This document shows positions 25,464 to 32,124 of a DNA stretch of 36,880 nt, piece by piece. The notes below the pieces were generated by a model. The model saw only the letters and a program-made list of their open reading frames with translations. It made no database searches and was not told where the DNA came from. This stretch comes from Mesorhizobium sp. LSHC420B00 (GTDB taxonomy: Bacteria > Pseudomonadota > Alphaproteobacteria > Rhizobiales > Rhizobiaceae): contig NZ_AYVY01000010.1 of NCBI RefSeq assembly GCF_000503055.1, positions 1 through 36,880 on the forward strand, written 5' to 3'. The translations under genes and the position numbers were made by a program. Every line of letters begins with the position of its first letter. The stretch's first letter is position 1.

Positions 25464-25853
25464 ATGCTCCCAGATTTCTCGCGGGTGCTGGTGGTCGGAA
25501 AATCACCGATCAACCGGGTCGTGGTTTCAAAGATCGTTGAGCGGTCCGGCCTCAAACCGATCTCGGAAACTCCCGAAACCGCGGCAAAGGCCTTGCACGC
25601 GCTGATTCCCGGCACTGTCGTTCTCGACGGCGGAGCGGAGAACGGTGACTGCGACGCCTTGCTGTCGGGCATCGATGCGCTGCGAAGGGCGTCAGGCAAA
25701 TCGCTTCCGTTGGTGATCCTGCTCTCAGTCAAGACCGGCACTCCGGAGACCCTGGGCCTGTCGAGCGTCATCGATGCGGTGGTCGTCAAGCCGATCACCA
25801 CCGAACGGCTGCAGCCGGTGATCGACCGGCTGGTCGGGCTCGGCCGCAACTGA
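25464..25853 (+). CDS. Response-regulator receiver-like protein with degenerate acidic pocket
   Basis: 129 residues from ATG 25464, chosen because GGAG lies 6 bases upstream and the receiver fold starts at once (FSRVLVVGKSPINRVVV). A start at 25392 would add 24 residues but has no SD. Stand-alone REC topology: the phospho-acceptor-like Asp55 (TVVLDGG), Ser88 (ILLSVK) and Lys109 (VVVKPIT) are present. The acidic pair that binds Mg, normally Asp-Asp in VVDDSP, is replaced by Gly12-Lys13. Phosphorylation is therefore doubtful and it may act as a pseudo-receiver. No output domain is attached. It converges on the HAD hydrolase gene. Confidence 0.75.
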   Translation: MLPDFSRVLVVGKSPINRVVVSKIVERSGLKPISETPETAAKALHALIPGTVVLDGGAENGDCDALLSGIDALRRASGKSLPLVILLSVKTGTPETLGLSSVIDAVVVKPITTERLQPVIDRLVGLGRN

Positions 25854-25885
25854 CCTCTACCGCGACGCGTCGACTGCAGACCTGA

Positions 25886-26602
25886 TCAATCAATCTCGCC
25901 GATACGCTCGATCAGGCCCGGCAGTTCACCGAGATTGGCTATCTGGCGAAAGCGCGGTGCTGAGACCGGCGGCTCGACATGCTCCAGCACCCAGGTCAGT
26001 TCATGCGGCACGTGGATGCCCCAACTGCCGGCTTCGATTGCCGGCACGACGTCCGATTTGAGCGAGTTGCCGACCATCATGCCCTTTTCCGGGCCATCGC
26101 CGTAGCGGCTGAAGATCCGGCTATAGGTGGCAGCGCTCTTGTCGCTGACGATTTCGACCGCATGGAACAGCTCGCCCAGTCCGGATTGCGCGAGCTTGCG
26201 TTCCTGGTCGAAGAGGTCGCCCTTGGTGATCAGCACCAGGCGGTAGGCGCCGGCCAGCTTTTCCACGGTCTCGCGCGCATAGGGAAGCGGCTCGATCGGA
26301 TGGCTGAGCATCTCGCGGCCCGCGGCGAGAATTTCGGCAATGGTTGAGGCAGGCACGTGGCCTTCGGTGACCTCGATCGCCGTCTCGATCATTGACAGCG
26401 TAAATCCCTTGATGCCGAAGCCGTAGACCGCGAGGTTGCGCTTCTCGACCTCCAGCAATCTTGCCGAAATCCAGTCCTCCTCGGCGTGGTCGGCGAGCAG
26501 CGCGGCAAAGCGCTTCTCGGTCATGCGGAAGAACTGTTCGTTCTGCCACAGCGTGTCGTCGGCGTCGAAGCCGATCGTCGTCAGTTTGCAGCTGTGTTGC
26601 AT
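25886..26602 (-). CDS. HAD-superfamily hydrolase
   Basis: 238 residues. HAD motif I is GFDADDTLW (nucleophile Asp13, acid/base Asp15), motif II Thr126 (LITKGD), motif III Lys155 and motif IV GNSLKSD (178-184). The helical cap between about 20 and 95 is of the C1 type. It resembles phosphoglycolate phosphatase/YjjG-like enzymes acting on small phosphorylated metabolites. The substrate cannot be deduced. It is divergent from puuA with 168 bases between. Confidence 0.88.
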   Translation of the reverse strand: MQHSCKLTTIGFDADDTLWQNEQFFRMTEKRFAALLADHAEEDWISARLLEVEKRNLAVYGFGIKGFTLSMIETAIEVTEGHVPASTIAEILAAGREMLSHPIEPLPYARETVEKLAGAYRLVLITKGDLFDQERKLAQSGLGELFHAVEIVSDKSAATYSRIFSRYGDGPEKGMMVGNSLKSDVVPAIEAGSWGIHVPHELTWVLEHVEPPVSAPRFRQIANLGELPGLIERIGEID

Positions 26603-26770
26603 TCGGCGTCTTCAATTGCGGCGTTGCGGGACGCCGACCCTAGACCAGGATGTTTTTATCCGGAAGTCGTTGTGTTCCCCCGGTAATCGAGGCGCACGCC
26701 AGCCGGCTCCCCTTCCCTTTGGTCGCCGGCAACGGCTATACTCCACAATCTGCAACAAATCTGGTGATTG

Positions 26771-28204
26771 ATGCCGCCTGCAAAAAAGGAAGTCCGTCCG
26801 TCGAGCCGCGGAGGACGCGCCCGCACGCCTGCCTTCGTGAAAAACCAACGTGGCGTCAAGAACTGGAAGGAAGTCAGCGCCTGGCTGGAATGGCGCGGCA
26901 TCGAAGACATCGAATGCATCACGCCCGACCAGGCCGGGGTTGCGCGCGGCAAAATGATGCCGTCGAAGAAGTTCACCTCCAACACCTCGCTTGCCCTGCC
27001 TTCGGCGGTGTTCATGACGACGATCTCGGGTGGTTATCCGGAGGACGGCAACGGCTTCCACTATCCGGAGGACGATGGCGACCTCAAGCTGATGCCTGAC
27101 CTCTCGACGCTGACGGTGGTGCCGTGGGAGGAGGACCCGACGGCGGCGGTCATCTGCGACCTCGTCCACCAGGACGGCCGCTCGGTCGAGTTCACACCGC
27201 GCAACGTTCTGAAGCGCGTGCTTGCCGCCTATGACAGACGCGGGCTGAGACCTGTGGTGGCGCCCGAGATCGAGTTCTACCTGGTGCGCAAGAACCCCGA
27301 TCCGGACTACCCGCTGACCCCGCCAGTCGGGCGCTCCGGACGGCCGATCGGCGGCGGCGCCGGCTATTCGATCGCCGGGGTCAACGAATTCGACGAACTG
27401 ATCGACGACATCTATCATTTCTCCGAAAGCCAGGGCCTGGAGATCGACACGCTGATCCACGAAGAGGGCGCCGGCCAACTCGAAATCAATCTGCGTCACG
27501 GCGATCCAATCGAGCTCGCCGACCAGGTGTTCATGTTCAAGCGAACCATCCGCGAGGCGGCGCTGAAGCACGAGATCTATGCCACGTTCATGGCCAAGCC
27601 GATCCAGGGGCAGCCCGGTTCGGCCATGCATATCCATCAGTCAATCATCGACAAGAAGACCGGCAAGAACGTCTTTTCCGCGGAGGACGGCTCGGAGACC
27701 GAGGCCTTCTTCCACTTCATCGGCGGCATGCAGAAACATGTGCCGAACGCGCTGGTGATGTTTGCGCCCTACGTCAATTCCTACCGGCGGCTGACGCAGG
27801 CGGCCTCGGCGCCGGTCAACAACAAATGGGGCTACGACAACCGCACCACGGCCTTTCGCGTGCCACGCTCCGACCCGGCAGCGCGGCGCGTCGAAAACCG
27901 CATTCCTTCCTCCGACGCCAATCCCTATCTGGCGCTGGCCGCATCGCTCGCCTGCGGGCTGATCGGCATGACCAATAAGATCAAGGCCGATCCGCCGGTA
28001 CTGACGACCGCCAATGAGGATGAGATCGACCTGCCGCGCGGCCTGCTCGAAGCCGTCGACCTGTTCGAGGCCGACGAGGAACTCTGCGCCCTACTCGGCA
28101 AATCCTTCGCAGCGACTTATGCGGCGATCAAGCGGGCGGAATTCGAGACCTTCATGGAAGTGATCAGCCCATGGGAGCGGGAGTATTTGCTGCTGAATGT
28201 GTAG
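26771..28204 (+). CDS. puuA: Glutamine synthetase-like gamma-glutamylputrescine synthetase
   Basis: 477 residues from ATG 26771 (a TTG directly before it is the only other upstream choice). Glutamine synthetase family landmarks: VAPEIEFYLV, HEEGAGQLEINL, GQPGSAMHIHQSI, APYVNSYRRL, NNKWGYDNRTTAFRVP and ENRIPSSDANPYL. Lack of the GlnA adenylylation Tyr segment and the length near 470 point to the PuuA group, which ligates glutamate to putrescine. The FAD oxidoreductase just downstream matches PuuB, the next step, and a polyamine importer lies 8 kb away. Related GS-like enzymes can use other amines, so the substrate is inferred. A repeat-flanked cassette begins directly after the stop codon. Confidence 0.85.
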   Translation: MPPAKKEVRPSSRGGRARTPAFVKNQRGVKNWKEVSAWLEWRGIEDIECITPDQAGVARGKMMPSKKFTSNTSLALPSAVFMTTISGGYPEDGNGFHYPEDDGDLKLMPDLSTLTVVPWEEDPTAAVICDLVHQDGRSVEFTPRNVLKRVLAAYDRRGLRPVVAPEIEFYLVRKNPDPDYPLTPPVGRSGRPIGGGAGYSIAGVNEFDELIDDIYHFSESQGLEIDTLIHEEGAGQLEINLRHGDPIELADQVFMFKRTIREAALKHEIYATFMAKPIQGQPGSAMHIHQSIIDKKTGKNVFSAEDGSETEAFFHFIGGMQKHVPNALVMFAPYVNSYRRLTQAASAPVNNKWGYDNRTTAFRVPRSDPAARRVENRIPSSDANPYLALAASLACGLIGMTNKIKADPPVLTTANEDEIDLPRGLLEAVDLFEADEELCALLGKSFAATYAAIKRAEFETFMEVISPWEREYLLLNV

Positions 28205-28260
28205 TAGGAGAGTAGGGCAATATGGCAGTAGGGCAGTTAGGGCAGTAGGGCAGTAGGGCA
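28205..28260. repeat. Left array of GCAGTAGG-type 8-bp units
   Basis: Units: degenerate GGAGAGTAGG (28207-28216), then GCAATATG, GCAGTAGG (28225-28232), GCAGTTAGG (28233-28241, one extra T), GCAGTAGG (28242-28249), GCAGTAGG (28250-28257) and GCA. The last AGGG lies 5 bases before the start codon and so doubles as the ribosome binding site of the enclosed gene. Confidence 0.9.
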
Positions 28261-28263
28261 AGG

Positions 28264-28632
28264 ATGACGGACAAGATCGCATCGTACAGGGATCTGATCG
28301 TCTGGCAGCAAGCCATGGACCTAACGGTTGCAATCTCCCAAGTCACAAGGACCTGGCCGAAGGACGAGCTCTACGGGCTGACGGGTCAGGTGCGTCGGGC
28401 AGCAACGTCTGTGCCAGCCAACATCGCCGAGGGTTACGGCCGAGAAAGCCGAGCTTCCTACCAGCAGTTTCTCAGGATCGCCCAGGGATCACTCAAGGAA
28501 CTGGAGACACACCTTCTAATCGCGCAACGGGTTGGAATTACCTCTCGCGAGGCAGTCGAATCATTGATGCCTCACAGCGAGAGCGTAGGAAAGCTCTTGC
28601 GGCTTCTCATCCGCAAGCTGTCGGCTGAATAG
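28264..28632 (+). CDS. Four-helix-bundle protein (23S rRNA intervening-sequence protein family)
   Basis: 122 residues, normal for the family. Typical blocks are IASYRDLIVWQQAMDL, LTGQVRRAATSVPANIAEGYGR, SYQQFLRIAQGSLKELETHL and the closing KLLRLLIRKLS. The family was first seen in intervening sequences of 23S rRNA genes, occurs widely as free-standing genes, and is structurally related to the Avd accessory proteins of diversity-generating retroelements; its biochemical role is unknown. Codon use is less GC3-biased than in puuA or puuB, which suggests acquisition. It is enclosed by inverted arrays of an 8-bp unit, with the left array supplying its SD. Confidence 0.93.
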   Translation: MTDKIASYRDLIVWQQAMDLTVAISQVTRTWPKDELYGLTGQVRRAATSVPANIAEGYGRESRASYQQFLRIAQGSLKELETHLLIAQRVGITSREAVESLMPHSESVGKLLRLLIRKLSAE

Positions 28633-28635
28633 ACA

Positions 28636-28680
28636 CCTACTGCCCTACTGCCCTACTGCCCTACTCCCCTACTCCCCTAG
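28636..28680. repeat. Right array of CCTACTGC-type units, inverted relative to the left array
   Basis: Three perfect CCTACTGC units (28636-28659), then two CCTACTCC units (28660-28675) and CCTAG. CCTACTGC is the reverse complement of the left unit GCAGTAGG. The array starts 3 bases after the stop of the enclosed gene and ends 9 bases before the puuB start. Confidence 0.9.
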
Positions 28681-28689
28681 CCGAGCATC

Positions 28690-29976
28690 ATGACTTACCA
28701 ATCCCCAATCTCCCCCGGCCGCTCCTGGTACGAGGACACGGCCGGACCAAGGCCCGAATATCCGGCGCTCGACGGCGACCGGACATGCGACGTGGTGATC
28801 GTCGGCGGCGGCTTTACCGGCCTGTCGGCTGCGGCTCATCTCGCCAAGTCAGGCGCGGATGTCGTGCTTATCGAAACGCATCGTTTCGGTGACGGCGCAT
28901 CGGGCCGCAATGGCGGCCAGCTCGGCACCGGACAGCGGGCCTGGGCAGAGGAGCTGGAAGCGGAATACGGCTTTTCCTGCGCCAAGGCGCTGTTCGACCT
29001 GGCCGAAGAGGCCAAGGCGCATCTCCTCGACTTCGCCGCGGTGCACCAGATCGAGATCGACTATATGCCCGGCCAAATGTCGGTGGCGCACAAAAAGCGC
29101 TATGTCGACGACTACAAGGCGCATGCCGAGATCATGGCAAGCCGGTTCGGCTATCCGCACATCTCATTCATGGATGCCGCGGAGACAGCCGAGCGGCTCG
29201 GCTCGACGCATTATTTCGGCGGCACCCGCGACACGGGCACCGGCCACATCCATCCGCTGAAGCTGGTGATCGGCACCGCAAAAGTCGCGGCACAGGCCGG
29301 CGCAAAGCTTTTCGAGCAGACACCGTCGACCGGCATCACCTCCGGCGGCGGCAAAGTGAGGGTGACGACGCCGAAGGGCACGATCATCGCCGGGAAGTGC
29401 TTGATCGGGGTCAACGCCTATGGCGGCACGCTCGAGCCGGTGAGTGCTTCGCATATCATGCCGATCGGCTCATTCATCGGCGCAACGGTACCGCTGGGCG
29501 CCAATTCCAAAGTGTTGCCGGGTGGCGAGGCGGTCGACGATTCGCGCTTCGTCGTGCGCTATTTCCGCAAATCGAAGGATGGGCGGCTGCTGTTTGGCGG
29601 GCGCGAGATCTACGCAGTCAACGATCCCAAGGACATTCACATCCACATCCGCCGGCAGATCGCCGAGATCTATCCGGCACTGAAGGACATTGAGATCACC
29701 CATGGCTGGGGCGGCTATGTCGGCATCACCGTACCGAGAAAGCCGTTCGTGCGCGAAGTCATGCCCAATGTGATCTCGGTCGGTGGTTATTCCGGCCACG
29801 GCGTCATGCTGTCCAATTTTTTCGGCAAGCTTTATGCCGAGACGGTCGCCGGCAACCGCGACCGGCTGAAGCTGATCGAGGATCTGAAGATTCCGCCTTT
29901 CCCCGGCGGCCGGCGTTTCCGCGCGCCACTGCTCTTTCTTGCGCTCAACTGGTACGCGTTGCGGGACAGGATTTAA
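28690..29976 (+). CDS. puuB: FAD-dependent gamma-glutamylputrescine oxidase-like protein
   Basis: 428 residues, DAO-family oxidoreductase. FAD-binding VVIVGGGFTGLSAAAHLA is at 35-52, followed by SGRNGGQLGTGQR. The second half has RYFRKSKDGRLLFGGRE and the C-terminal FAD contact NVISVGGYSGHGVMLSNFFGK, matching PuuB/OrdL proteins. PuuB oxidises gamma-glutamylputrescine to the aldehyde, releasing ammonia and H2O2. It was probably adjacent to puuA before the cassette separated them. The following step genes (puuC, puuD) are not in the window. Confidence 0.87.
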   Translation: MTYQSPISPGRSWYEDTAGPRPEYPALDGDRTCDVVIVGGGFTGLSAAAHLAKSGADVVLIETHRFGDGASGRNGGQLGTGQRAWAEELEAEYGFSCAKALFDLAEEAKAHLLDFAAVHQIEIDYMPGQMSVAHKKRYVDDYKAHAEIMASRFGYPHISFMDAAETAERLGSTHYFGGTRDTGTGHIHPLKLVIGTAKVAAQAGAKLFEQTPSTGITSGGGKVRVTTPKGTIIAGKCLIGVNAYGGTLEPVSASHIMPIGSFIGATVPLGANSKVLPGGEAVDDSRFVVRYFRKSKDGRLLFGGREIYAVNDPKDIHIHIRRQIAEIYPALKDIEITHGWGGYVGITVPRKPFVREVMPNVISVGGYSGHGVMLSNFFGKLYAETVAGNRDRLKLIEDLKIPPFPGGRRFRAPLLFLALNWYALRDRI

Positions 29977-30187
29977 CCAGGCGTTGCAGAATCCTTAACC
30001 AGGGCGCAGAATCCCCGCCAAGGGCGCAGTGATGCCACAATCGCGGGCGAAAGATGATGCTCGTGGGCAGCTGAACGGGGAATTTTTGCGGGCCTGCCCG
30101 CTTTTGGTTTGGGAACGATGCCGATCGAAATGCCGGCTCTCCGGCATCGGTCGTCAGAACATCGGCCCGCAAATGGAGGTGGCAAGT

Positions 30188-31036
30188 GTGAGAGAGCCCT
30201 TCAGTTTCGGTGCGCCGGAACGACGGCGCCTTGCGATGCAATTCGGTTACGATATGCGGCCGACGTTCTGGCACGGGGTCCGGTCGAACGCGCATCTCGT
30301 GATCGCTGCGCTTGGCACGGCAGCACTGCTCGGCGTTGCCGCAGTGGCGCTGTGGCTGGCCTTGCCGGCCAATGAACGACAGGCGGCGGCGAGCCCTGAG
30401 CAGACCGTTCCGACCATTCCGGTCAAGACGACGAAGATCATGCCTTCCAAGGTCGCTGCGGCGCCGCGGACGACGGGCAAGGCCGACGCGGTTTCCCCGG
30501 CGGTGGCCGCGGCGGAAGCCGACATACCGGCGCTGGCTCCCAACGATCCCCGCTGGACGGGACCAAAGACGGCATCGGCCGCCGCCACAGCAGCATCCGA
30601 CCAACTGGCAAGCCAGACCGATCAGGCGGCCGATAAATCGTCTGCTTCGGTGGCATTCGCCGATCCGGCAGCGAAACCCGACGCTGCGGCATTGTTTGCC
30701 AAGGTGGCGGCTCCCGGCAGCTCGACGAAAAACACAGGGCCCGACGGTGCGCAGACCGCTGCCATCCCCACACCCAAGCCGCAACTGCCGACGCAGTCCG
30801 CGAGCGAAGACGACAACAGCACCAAGGCAAAATCCGGAAAAACCAATACTGCCGGTACCGGACGCATCCTGAGATCCGTCACCATGCGCACCGGCCCAAA
30901 GAAGAATGCGGCCGCCATTCTCACCGTGCCGGCCAAGACCTCGGTGCAAGTGATGAGTTGCAAGCAGTGGTGCCAGATCGTCTACAACGGCAAGCGCGGC
31001 TGGGTCTACAAGAGCTACGTCAAAACCGGGGCGTAG
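30188..31036 (+). CDS. Membrane-anchored SH3-domain protein
   Basis: 282 residues from GTG 30188, chosen because GGAGGT (30175-30180) sits 7 bases upstream; the in-frame ATG 30173 overlaps that SD. Cytoplasmic N terminus of about 35 residues, one membrane segment (about 37-59, LVIAALGTAALLGVAAVALWL), then a long Ala/Pro/Ser/Lys-rich periplasmic linker of low complexity, and a C-terminal bacterial SH3 (SH3_3) domain from about 225 (RSVTMRTGPKKNAAAIL, then WCQIVYNGKRGWVYKSYV). Bacterial SH3 domains often bind peptidoglycan or its peptides. The ligand is unknown. It follows puuB by 211 bases. Confidence 0.82.
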   Translation: MREPFSFGAPERRRLAMQFGYDMRPTFWHGVRSNAHLVIAALGTAALLGVAAVALWLALPANERQAAASPEQTVPTIPVKTTKIMPSKVAAAPRTTGKADAVSPAVAAAEADIPALAPNDPRWTGPKTASAAATAASDQLASQTDQAADKSSASVAFADPAAKPDAAALFAKVAAPGSSTKNTGPDGAQTAAIPTPKPQLPTQSASEDDNSTKAKSGKTNTAGTGRILRSVTMRTGPKKNAAAILTVPAKTSVQVMSCKQWCQIVYNGKRGWVYKSYVKTGA

Positions 31037-31044
31037 GACAGACA

Positions 31045-31068
31045 GAGCGATCGCGGCTCGGATCGCTC
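31045..31068. terminator. Hairpin between convergent SH3 and SDR genes
   Basis: GAGCGATC (31045-31052) and GATCGCTC (31061-31068) form a perfect 8-bp stem with an 8-base loop, 8 bases after the SH3 gene stop and 35 bases after the convergent SDR stop on the other strand. No long T-run, so it could serve both directions weakly. Confidence 0.5.
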
Positions 31069-31103
31069 GCCATCAGCCGCCTGTCGCCGGATGGCCTAGG
31101 GGT

Positions 31104-31865
31104 TCAAATGCAACGGCCGCCGTCGACTTCCAGCGCCACGCCGGTGATGAAAGCTGCTTCATCCGATGCGAGCCAAAGCGCGGCATTGGCCACGTCAAGC
31201 GGCGTCGAAAGCCGGCCGAGCGGGATCGATGCGCGGAACTTCTCGCGGATCTCGGGTGTGTCGGCGCCCATGAATTTCTCAAGCATGCCGGTCTCGCCGG
31301 CGACCGGGCACAGGCAGTTGACACGGATGTTCTTTGGCGCGAGTTCCACCGCCATCGATTTGGTCGCGGTGATCGCCCAGCCCTTCGATGCGTTGTACCA
31401 GGTGAGACCAGGCCGCGGCCTGATACCGGCCGTGGAAGCCGTCGTCAGGATGACGCCGCCGCCTTGCCGCTCCATGGCCGGCACCACGGCAAGTGCTGCG
31501 TTGTAGATTGCCTTCATGTTGACTGACGTGATCAGGTCGAAGGTCGCTTCGTCGACTTCCAGCATGTCACCGTTGCGATGGGTGTAACCGGCATTGTTGA
31601 CCATGATGTCGATGCGACCGAAGGCGCTCATTGCAGCATGGACCATGTCGTCGAATTCGGACCGCAGCGAGACGTCGGTCTGGGTCCAGATCGCCTTTTC
31701 GCCGATCTCGCCGGCGACGCGCTCTGCGTCCTTGGCGTTCAGATCGGCGACAACGACCCGCGCGCCCTCCTCGGCAAAGCGCCTGGCCATGCCCTCGCCA
31801 AAGCCCGAGGCAGCGCCGGTGATGATGGCGACCTTGTTTTGGAGGCGCATGCCTTTCTCACTCAT
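31104..31865 (-). CDS. Short-chain dehydrogenase/reductase (classical SDR, glucose-dehydrogenase-like)
   Basis: 253 residues from ATG 31865. TGAASGFG is at 16-23, Asp41 after the second strand (NAD preference), NNAG 90-93, catalytic Ser144, Tyr157 and Lys161 (YNASK), and the C terminus is GVALEVDGGRCI. A second in-frame ATG at 31850 gives MRLQNKVAIITG, the more usual start for this group, but its AAAGG is too close for a good SD. The first ATG overlaps, as ATGA, the stop of a 19-codon ORF that has a strong SD, so expression is probably coupled to it. The substrate is unknown. Confidence 0.88.
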   Translation of the reverse strand: MSEKGMRLQNKVAIITGAASGFGEGMARRFAEEGARVVVADLNAKDAERVAGEIGEKAIWTQTDVSLRSEFDDMVHAAMSAFGRIDIMVNNAGYTHRNGDMLEVDEATFDLITSVNMKAIYNAALAVVPAMERQGGGVILTTASTAGIRPRPGLTWYNASKGWAITATKSMAVELAPKNIRVNCLCPVAGETGMLEKFMGADTPEIREKFRASIPLGRLSTPLDVANAALWLASDEAAFITGVALEVDGGRCI

Positions 31866-31921
31866 CGTTGAAGACGATCGACGACGCGTTTGGCCATGGC
31901 CATCGAAAGATGTGTGTCCAT
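31862..31921 (-). CDS. 19-codon leader ORF coupled to the SDR
   Basis: ATG 31921 is preceded by AAAGGAG with 9 bases between, the best ribosome binding site in the area. It encodes MDTHLSMAMAKRVVDRLQR and its TGA overlaps the SDR start as ATGA. The ORF could be a translational-coupling leader, a tiny functional peptide, or the remnant of a lost upstream gene. No homologue is recognised. Confidence 0.42.
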   Translation of the reverse strand: MDTHLSMAMAKRVVDRLQR

Positions 31922-32057
31922 TGCCGATTTCTCCTTTGGCTTTCGCCTTGATCCCGCTCTATGCTGCACCTGCGAACGCTCCCGGAAGCATCGCTTGCCG
32001 ACAAGCCTCCGGCCAGAGCCGGTGTCAAGAGCACACGCGGATGTGACGCAATGACAC

Positions 32058-32086
32058 TGGCAAGTTTAAATCGATTAGATTATATC
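32058..32086 (+). promoter_or_regulatory. Candidate zwf promoter with palindromic operator
   Basis: TGGCAA (32058-32063), 17 bases, TATATC (32081-32086) resembles a weak sigma70-type promoter 38 bases before zwf. The spacer contains TTTAAATCGATTAGAT (32065-32080), centred on the palindrome AATCGATT, which resembles LacI-type operators in Alphaproteobacteria. The responsible regulator is not in the window. Confidence 0.35.
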
Positions 32087-32124
32087 AGCCGCGTTATCGC
32101 GACCGGCGTCAGAGCGGACAGACC

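Larger units (their letters stand above)
28205..28680. mobile_element. Repeat-bracketed four-helix-bundle cassette between puuA and puuB
   Basis: The segment starts right after the puuA stop and ends 9 bases before puuB. It consists of an array of GCAGTAGG units, one gene, and the mirror array of CCTACTGC units. Both arrays have inner perfect units and outer variant units (GGAGAGTAGG left, CCTACTCC right), so the ends form an imperfect inverted repeat of about 45-50 bases. The gene differs in base composition from its neighbours. No transposase or integrase is present, so mobility would need outside help. Calling it a mobile element is inference from structure. Confidence 0.45.

Noticed and set aside
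25863..25872. Perfect 10-bp palindrome CGACGCGTCG between the receiver and HAD genes
   Set aside because: High-GC palindromes of this length occur by chance; it lies between convergent stops with no T-run and no other support.
28205..28680. CRISPR array
   Set aside because: The 8-bp units are contiguous without spacers, the two arrays are inverted relative to each other, and no cas genes are present.
29976..30949. Long minus-strand frame of 334 residues opposite the SH3 gene
   Set aside because: Antisense shadow of the low-complexity linker; the plus-strand frame has a membrane anchor, SH3 domain and good SD.
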